Shown here piece by piece: positions 10,021-18,374 of a stretch of DNA of 64,000 nt. The position numbers were made by a program, and so were the translations under genes. The stretch comes from an uncultured Bacteroidales bacterium (GTDB taxonomy: Bacteria; Bacteroidota; Bacteroidia; Bacteroidales; P3), in assembly GCA_900317285.1 (NCBI GenBank), contig ONGA01000010.1, positions 1 through 64,000 on the forward strand. Direction: 5' to 3'. The notes below the pieces were generated by a model. That model saw only the letters and a list, made by a program, of their open reading frames with translations. It had not been told where the DNA came from and searched no databases. Position 1 is the first letter of the stretch. Each line of letters starts with the position of its first letter.

Positions 10021-10482
10021 CTAATGTGGCATATATCGCGAATAATCGGTTGTTGGTGTTTTCATCCAATCATTTTCCGCACATGGTTTTTCCTTTGCAT
10101 CTTCTTCTATTTTTTCTTGCTTGTCTGCCAATTCCTGCATGGTTTTATATAATCCAGATTTATATGTGTTAGCTTTTGCGAGTTCCCTTTTTTTTTTCAA
10201 TTGTTGTTTCATTTCAAATTTCTCGCGTTTTGCTTTTGCCTTTGCTTCAATCACTCTTCTCTCTGCTGCATATTTTTCCTTTATTTTTTCTTGCTGGATA
10301 ATATCCCTCTCCCATTTATGTTTTGAATCTCCAAGAACAAGTAGAAAGAAACCTGCAGTTATTGGGGTGGTAAATAGTGCAAAGAAAAACCAAAGAATCC
10401 CACTGCGACTTCTATTTTTGGCTGCTTTTGCGATTAACAATGGAAAAAGCAGAATAAGTAGCACTATCAGCAGAACTATCAA
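10021..10482 (-). CDS. Small membrane protein with a charged coiled-coil tail
   Basis: 153 residues. Two hydrophobic segments (about residues 1-18, and 29-50: ILWFFFALFTTPITAGFFLLVL) are followed by a long Lys/Glu/Ala-rich helix with coiled-coil character (about 58-135). The only start available after the upstream stop is a TTG at 10482, or the N-terminus has been eroded; a rare start is a caution. I do not recognise the family. Nothing overlaps it on the other strand and the composition looks coding. A good promoter lies about 300 bases upstream on the same strand. Confidence 0.6.
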   Translation of the reverse strand: MIVLLIVLLILLFPLLIAKAAKNRSRSGILWFFFALFTTPITAGFFLLVLGDSKHKWERDIIQQEKIKEKYAAERRVIEAKAKAKREKFEMKQQLKKKRELAKANTYKSGLYKTMQELADKQEKIEEDAKEKPCAENDWMKTPTTDYSRYMPH

Positions 10483-10786
10483 AACAAGTACGACAACATG
10501 CCCAATTTGTTCAAGCTAGAATCCGGTTTCTTCAGGTATCATTTTTGTCAATATTATTTGCCTACTCTATAATGCAGTTTTCGGCACCTCTGCGGAAAAA
10601 AAAGCGTGGAGCCATGCCCCAAATCCTTGATAGAGGTCCTGAGAAATACCTTGAAAAGAAGATATGGATTATGGCCCACGCAATACACGCAAACCATTAC
10701 ACCATTCTTGCTTTTCGTAATAGAAGTTTCTCAGGTTTCTATCACAAGAACGTATAACGCTTCACGATTTCCTTTGAAATCGAGTG
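10483..10786 (-). other. Long untranslated leader or decayed sequence
   Basis: Between the promoter at 10787-10817 and the gene starting at 10482 are about 300 bases with no convincing gene on either strand. A short plus-strand reading frame here (10545-10757) has no recognisable protein features. The stretch could be a regulatory leader or the remains of a lost gene; I see no known riboswitch fold. Confidence 0.35.
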
Positions 10787-10817
10787 CAAGGATACGACAT
10801 TTCTGCGAGGTGGCAAA
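10787..10817 (-). promoter_or_regulatory. Minus-strand promoter upstream of the small membrane protein
   Basis: On the minus strand TTTG (10817-10814), 19 bases, then TATCCTTG (10794-10787). It faces the gene ending at 10021 and lies just past the terminator of the RsmI-like operon. Confidence 0.6.
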
Positions 10818-10843
10818 ATTTATTTTCTTCCGGGGATGTGAAA

Positions 10844-10877
10844 GAAGAGAGCCTCCCAATCCTTTGGGAGACTCTTC
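10844..10877. terminator. Hairpin terminator at the end of the RsmI-like operon
   Basis: AAGAG-A-GCCTCCCAA ... TTTGGGAG-A-CTCTT, a stem of about 12 bp with one internal mismatch, 30 bases beyond the stop codon at 10907. The T-run on the minus strand is short. It separates two minus-strand transcription units. Confidence 0.6.
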
Positions 10878-10906
10878 AATCTTTCTGATTGTCGTCTGCT
10901 GTGGTT

Positions 10907-11620
10907 TTATTCGCCGATGAGGAATACGGTGTTCCGCTTGTGGAGGTTCACCTTTTCGCGCTCTTTTTGCCATTTGGCGGCGGTGAGCGAGCGGATGTAT
11001 TGCGTGGGCAGCGTGAGGTCACAGGCGACGCAGATCATGGTGTTGGACTGTAGCACAGTGCTCAATGCTTCGAGCATCTGGTTGTTACGGTAGGGGGCTT
11101 CGATGAAGAGCTGTGTCTGGTGTTCGCGGTGCAGGCGTTCTTCCAGATGCTTGATAGCAGCGGCGCGACGGCTTTTGTCGACAGGCAGGTAGCCGTTGAA
11201 GGCAAACGACTGGCCATTGAAACCGCTAGCCATCAGCGCCAGCATCAGCGACGAAGGCCCGACGAGCGGCACCACCTCGATGCCGCGCCGTTGCGCCACC
11301 TTGGTTATCATCGCCCCCGGGTCAGCCACGCACGGAAGACCGGCCTCACTCAAAAGACCGATATTCTCGCCACGCTCGATGGCGTCCAGGTAGTTGCCAA
11401 TCTCGTCGTGCGTGGTGTGCTCATTCAATTCGAAAAACACTGTGTCGTCGATAGGGAAGGGGTAGCCTGCCTTTTTCAGGAAACGGCGCGCCGTGCGCAA
11501 CTCCTCGACGATGAAGGTGCGGCATGTTGCCAGCAACTCAAGGTTCGCTGCGGGCAACGACGTTCCAATCTCTTCCGCCCCGATGGGAACGGGAAACAAT
11601 ATCAGTCTTCCTCTTTCCAT
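10907..11620 (-). CDS. RsmI-like SAM-dependent methyltransferase (tetrapyrrole methylase fold)
   Basis: 237 residues. The RsmI group methylates the 2'-O of a 16S rRNA cytidine. The tetrapyrrole-methylase pattern is visible: LILFPVPIGA at the start, GENIGLLSEAGLPCVADPGAMI (about residues 84-105), VVPLVGPSSLMLALMASGF (about 116-134), FNGYLP, then IEAPYRNNQML. The start LFPVPIG differs from the LVxTPIGNLxD of typical RsmI, so this may be a Bacteroidota paralogue whose target is unconfirmed. It lies 9 bases after the M20 dipeptidase gene and is the last gene of the run, followed by a hairpin terminator. Confidence 0.85.
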   Translation of the reverse strand: MERGRLILFPVPIGAEEIGTSLPAANLELLATCRTFIVEELRTARRFLKKAGYPFPIDDTVFFELNEHTTHDEIGNYLDAIERGENIGLLSEAGLPCVADPGAMITKVAQRRGIEVVPLVGPSSLMLALMASGFNGQSFAFNGYLPVDKSRRAAAIKHLEERLHREHQTQLFIEAPYRNNQMLEALSTVLQSNTMICVACDLTLPTQYIRSLTAAKWQKEREKVNLHKRNTVFLIGE

Positions 11621-11629
11621 GTGTGTTTT

Positions 11630-12982
11630 TTATTCGGCGAAATATTTGTAGAACAGCGGGATGGTCTCGATGCCTTTGAAGAACTGGGCGAGAGGATAGT
11701 TCTCGTTGGGGGCATGGATATCGTCGCTGGCGAGACCGAAGCCCATGAGGATGCTCTTGAGGCCGAGGATTTTCTCGAAGCCAGCCACGATGGGGATGCT
11801 TCCGCCGCTGCGGGTGGGGATGGGGCGACGGCCGAAGGTGTCGGTCATTGCACGCTCGGCAGCCTTGTAGGCTTTGAGCTCCAGCGGGCTGACATAGGCG
11901 GCGCCACCGTGGCAGGGTGTGACCTTGACGGTGACATAGTCGGGAGCCACGCTCTCGAAGTAGTTTTTGAACATCTCGCTTATTTTCTCGAAGTCCTGGT
12001 TGGCGACGAGACGGGTGCTGATTTTGGCGTAAGCTTTGGAGGGGAGGACGGTCTTGGTGCCCTCGCCGGTGTGGCCGCCCCAGATGCCGCAGACATCGAG
12101 GCAGGGACGGATGCCGGTGCGTTCCTTGGTGGAGTAGCCTTTTTCGCCTTTGAGTGCACGGACGCCGAGGTCGCGCTTGTATTGTTCCTCATCGAAAGGA
12201 GCCTGTGCCATCAGGGCGCGTTCCTCGTCGCTGAGGACGAGCACGTCGTCGTAGAAGCCGGGGATGGTGATGTGGCCGTCGGCGTCGTGGAGGTCGGCAA
12301 TCATCTTGCAGAGCACATTGATGGGGTTGGCGACAGCGCCGCCGAAGATGCCGCTGTGCAAGTCGTGGTTGGCACCTGTCACTTCCACCTCCCAGTAGCA
12401 GAGGCCACGGAGGCCACTGGTGATGCTGGGCACGTCAGGGGCTATCATCGAGGTGTCGGAGACGAGGATGATGTCGGCCTTGAGCAGTTCCTTGTTTTTC
12501 TCGCAGAAGCCGTAGAGGCTGCCGGAACCGATTTCTTCCTCGCCCTCGAGCATGAATTTGACATTGCAGGGCAGGGTGCCGGTCTTGACCATGTATTCAA
12601 AGGCTTTGGCGTGCATGAAGCTCTGCCCCTTGTCGTCGTCGGCGCCGCGAGCCCAGATGTAACCGTCTTTCACCACGGGCTCGAAGGGTTGGGTGCGCCA
12701 GAGTTCGAGCGGTGCCACGGGCATCACGTCGTAGTGACCGTAGACGAGCACGGTGGGTTTGGCGGGGTCGATGGTCTTCTCGCCGTAGACCACGGGGTTG
12801 CCGTCGGTGGGCATCACTTCGGCCTTGTCGGCACCGGCTGCGAGCAGCAGCTCTTTCCAGCGCTCGGCGCAGCGCACCATGTCGGGCTTGTGCTCCTGCT
12901 CAGAGCTGATGCTGGGGATGCGAATCAACGAGAAAAGTTCTTCAAGAAAACGATCTTTGTTCTGTTCAATGTATTGTTTCAT
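11630..12982 (-). CDS. M20 family dipeptidase
   Basis: 450 residues. Zinc-dependent exopeptidase of the M20/M25/M40 family, cytoplasmic since no signal peptide is seen. Metal-site motifs are all present: VLVYGHYDVMP (His and catalytic Asp, about residues 81-91), WARGADDDKGQ (bridging Asp, about 113-123), FMLEGEEEIGS (catalytic Glu-Glu, about 147-157), and a late His near the C-terminus (DDIHAPNENY). The dimerisation lid domain follows HDLHSG. It probably cleaves dipeptides; exact substrate unknown. Long open frames on the opposite strand are shadows of this gene's biased codon use. Confidence 0.93.
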   Translation of the reverse strand: MKQYIEQNKDRFLEELFSLIRIPSISSEQEHKPDMVRCAERWKELLLAAGADKAEVMPTDGNPVVYGEKTIDPAKPTVLVYGHYDVMPVAPLELWRTQPFEPVVKDGYIWARGADDDKGQSFMHAKAFEYMVKTGTLPCNVKFMLEGEEEIGSGSLYGFCEKNKELLKADIILVSDTSMIAPDVPSITSGLRGLCYWEVEVTGANHDLHSGIFGGAVANPINVLCKMIADLHDADGHITIPGFYDDVLVLSDEERALMAQAPFDEEQYKRDLGVRALKGEKGYSTKERTGIRPCLDVCGIWGGHTGEGTKTVLPSKAYAKISTRLVANQDFEKISEMFKNYFESVAPDYVTVKVTPCHGGAAYVSPLELKAYKAAERAMTDTFGRRPIPTRSGGSIPIVAGFEKILGLKSILMGFGLASDDIHAPNENYPLAQFFKGIETIPLFYKYFAE

Positions 12983-13004
12983 AATATATTTTATTTTTAA
13001 TTTT

Positions 13005-13673
13005 CTATTTTACAATGATTTTTATATTCTTCTCCTTTTCTTCGAACATCTTCGGCGTTTCGGTGGAGATGGATTGACGGGCGGGAGTGCCGTTGTCTTT
13101 GTTGAACTCTATCTGTAGGGAATCTTGGGTTTCTTTGTCTTTAGGAACGGGAATTTTACGTCGAGTGGTACCATTAGTTACTTTGACAGCACGACCTTCA
13201 CCGCGAAGCGTGCTTGTTTTCTCTTCCTGCACTTTGTAAGCTTCCACATCTGTGCTTTGTGCTGGCGGTAGGAATTCCATTTTTGGGACGGGCAACACTG
13301 TCGGTAGGGTATCCACTGGGATGTATTCTAGTTTTTTGGGATCTTCCGAAATGATCCCCATAGAATAACTTGCTGAAATATCAATGATTGGAATGACTTT
13401 TGCATTCTGTGTACTGACGGTGTCCTGCGCCGTGGCGGCACCCGGTGCGGCCAACCCCAACGCCAGTCCGGCGACGGTGGCTACCTTACCCAACTTTATC
13501 CTCTCTGCTAGAGAGTTTTCCAGATATTGCACCTCTGCCTCGCACCTCGGACACGTCCCACTGCACTCGCCCTTGTAGGTGCACTCCTCAATTTCCAGAG
13601 GGATGTCATTTTCCAAGGCGATGTGTCTCCGCACCTCCTTCAACTGCTTGCATATGTTCTTCCCGTGGTTCAT
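13005..13673 (-). CDS. Bacteroidales membrane protein with an N-terminal Cys motif
   Basis: 222 residues. The N-terminal domain (about 1-55) has a CTYKGECSGTCPRCEAEV segment with four cysteines that could bind a metal, followed by a hydrophobic segment KVATVAGLALGLAAPGAATA (about 63-82). The rest is low-complexity and probably extracytoplasmic, rich in Pro, Thr and Lys. Proteins with this N-terminus recur in Bacteroidales with different C-terminal regions. There is no signal peptide at the extreme N-terminus, so the Cys motif should be cytoplasmic and the tail periplasmic. Function unknown. It lies between a hydrolase and a dipeptidase gene in one run. Confidence 0.8.
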   Translation of the reverse strand: MNHGKNICKQLKEVRRHIALENDIPLEIEECTYKGECSGTCPRCEAEVQYLENSLAERIKLGKVATVAGLALGLAAPGAATAQDTVSTQNAKVIPIIDISASYSMGIISEDPKKLEYIPVDTLPTVLPVPKMEFLPPAQSTDVEAYKVQEEKTSTLRGEGRAVKVTNGTTRRKIPVPKDKETQDSLQIEFNKDNGTPARQSISTETPKMFEEKEKNIKIIVK

Positions 13674-13688
13674 TTCTTTTAAAAATCT

Positions 13689-14306
13689 TTAGCTGCCCAA
13701 AAGGATTTTGGAGAGCAGTTTGGCGGCGGGCTGGTTGAGGCGGTGCCCAAATTTGTCGCACCAATGGATCTCGTAGCCGAGACGCTGCAGGGCGGCGGCA
13801 TTCTGCTTGGCGGGTTCGCGACCCACCAGTTCGTCGTCGGTGGAGAAGAGCGCCACCATGCGTGCCGAGGGCTTGGGAGTGCGCTGGTCGCGGATGGACA
13901 TGTAGCGTTTAACCAGCGGCTCGTCGATGGTGTACTCTGTGGCGCCGTCCTCACGTTCGCAGTGGAAGGGGTGCTTGCCGTAGCCGATGCGGCGCAAAGT
14001 GGTCTCGATGTTATAAGTGGGGTTGATTGCCACCTTGGTGGCGTTGGGCGCATCAAGGTAGAGCAGGTAGAGCCCACCGAGCGAGGTGCCGGCGATGAGG
14101 GCAGGGGAGAACACATTCACGTAGTCTTCCAGTATTGTCATTGCCTCTTCTGGCTCCACGGGTAATTCCGGCGAAAGCCATTCGTAGCCGTCGAGGTAAT
14201 GCCCGAGCGACGACTTGGTGCCCGACTTTGCCCCGCTGCCCATGCCGTGGATGTAGAGCGCATAGGGCTTCTCCTGTGGCAGAAAACTATAGGGGTCGTA
14301 ACTCAT
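13689..14306 (-). CDS. YqiA/UPF0227-type alpha/beta hydrolase
   Basis: 205 residues. The fold is shown by YALYIHGMGSGAKSGTKSS (oxyanion region, about residues 15-33), the nucleophile elbow GTSLGGLYLLYL (about 72-83), an acidic residue in LFSTDDELVG (about 149-158), and HRLNQPA near the end as the catalytic-His region. The nearest families are YqiA/YcfP esterase-like proteins (UPF0227). The substrate is unknown. The start overlaps the DUF58 stop by 4 bases, so the two are co-translated. Confidence 0.82.
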   Translation of the reverse strand: MSYDPYSFLPQEKPYALYIHGMGSGAKSGTKSSLGHYLDGYEWLSPELPVEPEEAMTILEDYVNVFSPALIAGTSLGGLYLLYLDAPNATKVAINPTYNIETTLRRIGYGKHPFHCEREDGATEYTIDEPLVKRYMSIRDQRTPKPSARMVALFSTDDELVGREPAKQNAAALQRLGYEIHWCDKFGHRLNQPAAKLLSKILLGS

Positions 14307-15232
14307 AGTTTGCTGCGTTTCAAAAGGAAGGGGAGGAGAATTTGGTGGAATCCTTTCGCGATATCTACGGGGACGTAATCGATGCGGTACTGCATGGCAC
14401 GCTGCTTGAGGTTGGCAAAAAGTTCCGTCATTTGCCGACGGTATGCTTCGGCCACCTCGTTTGGCTGGAGTTTCAACTGGCGACCACTTTCGAGGTCGAT
14501 GAAGAGGTGGGGCCGGGCATCGTAGTCGAGGTTCACCTCGTGGGCGAAATCATAGGTATGGAACAGGATAACCTCATGTTTGTTGTGCCGCAGATGCCGC
14601 AAGGCATCGAAAAGGAGTTCCTCTTCGTCGGGATGGACAAAAGCGTCGGTGAAAACAACCACCAGGGAACGTTTGTGGAGCTGTTCGGCGGTGAGGTGAA
14701 GGGTCTCGGCGATGGATGTTTCGCGAAGTACCCGTTTGTCGGCTTTCACAGGCTGCAGCAACTCGTCGAGGAGTCCCAGCAGATACTGCTGGTGGACACT
14801 GCTGCTGCGACAGGGGGTCAGCAAATCGACCTGTCCGCTGAACAGTGACAGGCCGAAGGCGTCACGCTGGCGGTGCAGCAATTCGATGAGCACGGCAGCG
14901 GCATAGATGGCGAAGGTGAGCTTGTTGGGATTGTCGATGTCTCCGTGATGCTCAATGGGGAAGAGCATGGACGAGCTCTGGTCGATGAGCATCTGGCACC
15001 GCAGGTTGGTCTCCTCTTCAAACTGTTTGACATACAGGCGGTCGGTACGTCCGTAGAGGTGCCAGTCGATATTCTTGGTGCTTTCGCCGGTGTTGTATTG
15101 CCGGTAGTCGGAGAATTCGGCCGAGAAACCATGAAAAGGACTTTTATGCCTGCCGGTGATGAATCCTTCCACTACCTGGCGGGCATAAAAGTCCAGCGAT
15201 TTGTAGCGCGAGATGTGCTCAGAGGAGAGCAT
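14303..15232 (-). CDS. DUF58 domain protein (VWA-like)
   Basis: 309 residues. The DUF58 core begins SPFHGFSAEFSDYRQYNTGESTKNIDWHLYGRTDRLYVKQFEEE (about 32-75). It leads into a von Willebrand A-like fold with the metal-site pattern DQSSSM (about 87-92) and a later VVVFTDAF strand. DUF58 proteins usually accompany MoxR AAA ATPases; no moxR gene is in the window, so the partner is elsewhere or absent. It overlaps trxA by 14 bases at its start and the hydrolase by 4 at its end. Confidence 0.9.
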   Translation of the reverse strand: MLSSEHISRYKSLDFYARQVVEGFITGRHKSPFHGFSAEFSDYRQYNTGESTKNIDWHLYGRTDRLYVKQFEEETNLRCQMLIDQSSSMLFPIEHHGDIDNPNKLTFAIYAAAVLIELLHRQRDAFGLSLFSGQVDLLTPCRSSSVHQQYLLGLLDELLQPVKADKRVLRETSIAETLHLTAEQLHKRSLVVVFTDAFVHPDEEELLFDALRHLRHNKHEVILFHTYDFAHEVNLDYDARPHLFIDLESGRQLKLQPNEVAEAYRRQMTELFANLKQRAMQYRIDYVPVDIAKGFHQILLPFLLKRSKL

Positions 15233-15533
15233 TTAATTTCTCGGTGAGAGTTTCTTTTGCCACGAGACCCACGCTCTTGTCGACGGGCTGGTCGCTGCCG
15301 CCTTTGAAGAAGAGGACGGTGGGAACATTGCGGATGCGGAATTTGGCGGCGAGGTCGCTGCACTCGTCCACGTCGGCGGTACCGACGATGGCTTTGCCGT
15401 CGTATTCTTTTTCAATTTCCTCGATGCGGGGGGCGAGGGCCTTGCAGGGACCGCACCAGGTGGCACCGAAATCAACCATCACGGGCTTGCCCGTGTTAAT
15501 CATTGCGCTGAAGTTTTCTTCTGTTACTTTCAT
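15219..15533 (-). CDS. trxA: Thioredoxin
   Basis: 104 residues, the classic single-domain length, cytoplasmic. The redox site WCGPCK is at about residues 27-32, in MVDFGATWCGPCKALAPRIEE. The cis-proline loop is RNVPTVLFFKGG (about 69-80). It reduces disulfides with electrons from thioredoxin reductase. It lies 15 bases after der and overlaps the DUF58 gene. Confidence 0.95.
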   Translation of the reverse strand: MKVTEENFSAMINTGKPVMVDFGATWCGPCKALAPRIEEIEKEYDGKAIVGTADVDECSDLAAKFRIRNVPTVLFFKGGSDQPVDKSVGLVAKETLTEKLNALL

Positions 15534-15548
15534 TGTTATAATGTTTTA

Positions 15549-16853
15549 TTATTTGGCACGGAAATAGATGGTCATGGGGACGCCGTGGAAGTCCCATAGT
15601 TCGCGCATGCGGTTCTCGACGAAGCGTTTGTAGGGGTCGCGGACGTACTGCGGCAGGTTGCAGAAGAACACGAACTGGGGATAGGGGGTCGGGAGTTGGG
15701 TGATGTATTTGATCTTCACCCATTTTCCTTTCACTGAAGGTGGCGGGTTCTGTTCCTTCACAATCGGCAGCATGGTGTCGTTGAGTTCGGCGGTGGAGAT
15801 GCGGCGGCTGCGGGCCTCGTAGACCTGCTTGGCGGTCTCCAGCACCTTGAAGATGCGCTGCTTGTTGATGACCGAGGTGAACACTATCGGCACGTCGTCG
15901 AAGGGGGCGATGCGCTCCTTGATCAGGTTTTCGTAGTCGCGGTGAGTGTTCGTTTCCTTCTCGACGAGGTCCCACTTGTTGACCACGACGACCACTCCCT
16001 TGTGGTTGCGCTGGATGAGCGAGAAGATGTTGAGGTCCTGCTGTTCGAGACCCTGGCTGGCGTCGAGCATCAGGATGCAGACATCGGCAGCCTCGATGGC
16101 GCGGATGGAGCGCATGACGGAATAGAACTCGAGGTCTTCGCTTACTTTGGCCTTGCGGCGCAGTCCGGCAGTGTCGACAAAATTGAAGTCGAAGCCGAAC
16201 ATGTTGTAGTGGGAGTAGACCGAATCGCGCGTGGTGCCGGCGATGGGGGTCACCACGGAGCGGTGCTCGCCGGTAATCATGTTGATGAAGGAGGACTTGC
16301 CCACATTGGGGCGTCCGACGACGGCGATGCGGGGAAGACCGTCGGTGGGGTCATCCTCACCTTCGGAGAAGTCTTTCACCAGTTCGTCCAGGAGGTCGCC
16401 CGTGCCGCTGCCGGTGATGCCGGCGATGGGGTAGGGGTCGCCCAAACCGAGGCTGTAGAACTCGGCGAGGCCGTCCATCTGGGCGGAGTTGTCGACCTTG
16501 TTGGCCGCCAAAACAACGGGTTTCGGACATTTGCGCAGCATCTCTGCCACATCTTCGTCCATGGGAGTGAGCCCTTCGCGGGCATCGACGACAAAGAGGA
16601 TGACATCGGCTTCGTCGATGGCCAAAGCCACCTGTTTGCGGATTTCGACTTCGAATTCGTCGTCGCCGCCCATCACATAGCCGCCGGTGTCAATTACTGA
16701 GAAACGTTTGCCGTTCCAGTCGGAGTGGCCGTACTGCCGGTCGCGGGTGACGCCAGCGGTCTCGTCCACGATGGCGTTGCGGCTTTCCGTCAGACGGTTG
16801 AAGAGAGTGGATTTGCCCACATTGGGGCGTCCTACAATAGCAACAATATTCAT
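15549..16853 (-). CDS. der: Ribosome biogenesis GTPase Der (EngA)
   Basis: 434 residues with the two tandem GTPase domains that define Der. Domain 1: P-loop GRPNVGKST (about 8-16), DTGG, NKVD (about 116-119). Domain 2: P-loop GRPNVGKSS (about 180-188), DTAG, NKWD (about 294-297). The C-terminal KH-like domain follows (about 350-434, [27 protein letters not shown]). It acts in 50S subunit assembly. Its start codon is 15 bases after the DUF5723 gene. Confidence 0.97.
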   Translation of the reverse strand: MNIVAIVGRPNVGKSTLFNRLTESRNAIVDETAGVTRDRQYGHSDWNGKRFSVIDTGGYVMGGDDEFEVEIRKQVALAIDEADVILFVVDAREGLTPMDEDVAEMLRKCPKPVVLAANKVDNSAQMDGLAEFYSLGLGDPYPIAGITGSGTGDLLDELVKDFSEGEDDPTDGLPRIAVVGRPNVGKSSFINMITGEHRSVVTPIAGTTRDSVYSHYNMFGFDFNFVDTAGLRRKAKVSEDLEFYSVMRSIRAIEAADVCILMLDASQGLEQQDLNIFSLIQRNHKGVVVVVNKWDLVEKETNTHRDYENLIKERIAPFDDVPIVFTSVINKQRIFKVLETAKQVYEARSRRISTAELNDTMLPIVKEQNPPPSVKGKWVKIKYITQLPTPYPQFVFFCNLPQYVRDPYKRFVENRMRELWDFHGVPMTIYFRAK

Positions 16854-16868
16854 TAGTTACACATGCGT

Positions 16869-18323
16869 TTAGTTTGCAGTCAGGAAGTCTCTTCCGCCAG
16901 TGCCGAAGAGGAGGTTGAGACCGACTTTGATGTTGAAGGCTTTGGCCTCGGTGAGGTAGAAACTGCTGACATAGTCGGTCATCAGATACACCTGCATCAC
17001 GGTGAAGGGGGTCAGGATGATGCCCAGACCGGGGTTGAAGAAGTCCATGCTCTTTCCGTCGTAGATGATGGAGGAGCCAATCACCACTTCGGCCCAGTTG
17101 TAGAGGTTGGCGCCGAGGGAGAGGGTGGTGTTGAAGCGGAAGGTGTTCTCCACATCGCCGTCGCCGTCGTTTCTCTTGCAGAGCAGGCCGCGGTCGAACT
17201 GGCCGTGGAAGAGGATGCCGGCACGCAGCATCTTGGCGAAGTTGTAGCTGGCGCCGAGGTTGATCTTGGTCGGGATGGCGAACCAGTAGTCGCCGGAGTC
17301 GGTCTTCACGGGTTTCATGCCGTCAAGGCGGTTCTGCAGGTATTGCGAGAGCGAGTCGGAGTTGAGGGTACCGTTATTCAGCAGCGCGTTGATGTCCATG
17401 CCGCTGAACTCGATGTAGCCCTGACCGTTCTCCGGACGCCAGGTGGTGACGTTGTTCTTCCAGTGGATACCGGCAGAGAGGTCGTTGAGGGCGAGGGAGA
17501 AGGAGAAGGGACCCCAGTCGTATTTGGCACCCAGGTCGAACGCCAAGCCTGTGTTGGCTTTCATGGGATTGAGGATGTCGCCTATGTTGCTGAAGTCGAA
17601 CTGCTTCTTGACGGTGTCGTAGGGGGCAAAGGTGGCCGACTGGATTTCGTAGTACATGCGGGCGGTCATGTCGTTCATCGCGGCATCGGTCTCCAGGGTG
17701 ACGTGCGTTTTGTCGGACTGGATGTTGGCTATGCCGTAGAGCAGTTTGGCACGTGCACCCACGGTGAGGTGGATGGGCTCGAAGGTGTAGCCCACGCCGA
17801 GAGCTGTCTCGAGGTAGGACTGGACGTTCACGAGGTCGCCGCGGAACATTTCCACCTCGGCGATGGGTGTGCCGCTGGCGTCGATGTTACCGATGCGGAG
17901 GGCGTTGATGGTGGAAATGGGGAATCCCGCCGAGAGACTGTTGACCAGCTGCATGTTGAAGGTCACGAAGGTTTTCTTCAGCTTGATGCCGAATCCCAGG
18001 AGCTCGACATTGGCGCCCAGACGGAACCTGTTGTCGTTGCTCAGCTGGTTGAACATGCTGTCGAGGTTGATGATTGTGCGGCCCTGGGCCTTGTCATAGT
18101 ACATGAACTCGCTGAGGGAGAGGGGACCGCCCATCTGGATTTCGGTGCCCGGGAGCGAGAGGTAGAAGGTGGTGTTTGTCGGGAAGAACGCCGGATTGTA
18201 GAGCGTCGACTGCGGGGTGCGCTGGGTGTGGTAGAAGAGGTTGTTAGTCTCGTCGTACTGGGCTCGCACTGTGCTGCACAGGACCATTGCCGCCAGCATC
18301 ATGTATATCTTCGAATTTTTCAT
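16869..18323 (-). CDS. DUF5723 family outer-membrane protein
   Basis: 484 residues. A signal peptide MKNSKIYMMLAAMVLCSTVRA is followed by YDETNNLFYHTQRTPQSTLYNPAFFPTN, the usual opening of DUF5723 proteins. Alternating amphipathic strands follow throughout, consistent with a PorV/FadL-like outer-membrane barrel. The predicted location is the outer membrane; the substrate is unknown. It lies 51 bases after a lipoprotein gene on the same strand, so the two may form one envelope module. Confidence 0.85.
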   Translation of the reverse strand: MKNSKIYMMLAAMVLCSTVRAQYDETNNLFYHTQRTPQSTLYNPAFFPTNTTFYLSLPGTEIQMGGPLSLSEFMYYDKAQGRTIINLDSMFNQLSNDNRFRLGANVELLGFGIKLKKTFVTFNMQLVNSLSAGFPISTINALRIGNIDASGTPIAEVEMFRGDLVNVQSYLETALGVGYTFEPIHLTVGARAKLLYGIANIQSDKTHVTLETDAAMNDMTARMYYEIQSATFAPYDTVKKQFDFSNIGDILNPMKANTGLAFDLGAKYDWGPFSFSLALNDLSAGIHWKNNVTTWRPENGQGYIEFSGMDINALLNNGTLNSDSLSQYLQNRLDGMKPVKTDSGDYWFAIPTKINLGASYNFAKMLRAGILFHGQFDRGLLCKRNDGDGDVENTFRFNTTLSLGANLYNWAEVVIGSSIIYDGKSMDFFNPGLGIILTPFTVMQVYLMTDYVSSFYLTEAKAFNIKVGLNLLFGTGGRDFLTAN

Positions 18324-18374
18324 AACATTTTCAATTTAAGATTCATGGATATAGTTTGACTAGAGGCTTGACGG

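Noticed and set aside
9632-10152. Open frames across the REP block and 41-bp repeats
   Set aside because: They are translations of palindromes and tandem repeats (APTGL-type peptides); the period of 41 is not a multiple of three.
10545-10757. 70-codon frame in the gap upstream of the small membrane protein
   Set aside because: No signal, domain or composition typical of a gene; it runs against the promoter and leader on the other strand.
11120-13000. A 626-codon open frame on the plus strand opposite the M20 dipeptidase and RsmI-like genes
   Set aside because: Composition is Gly/Val/Asp/Ala/His rich with no domain, and both minus-strand genes have clear motifs. It is an antisense shadow produced by GC-biased codons.
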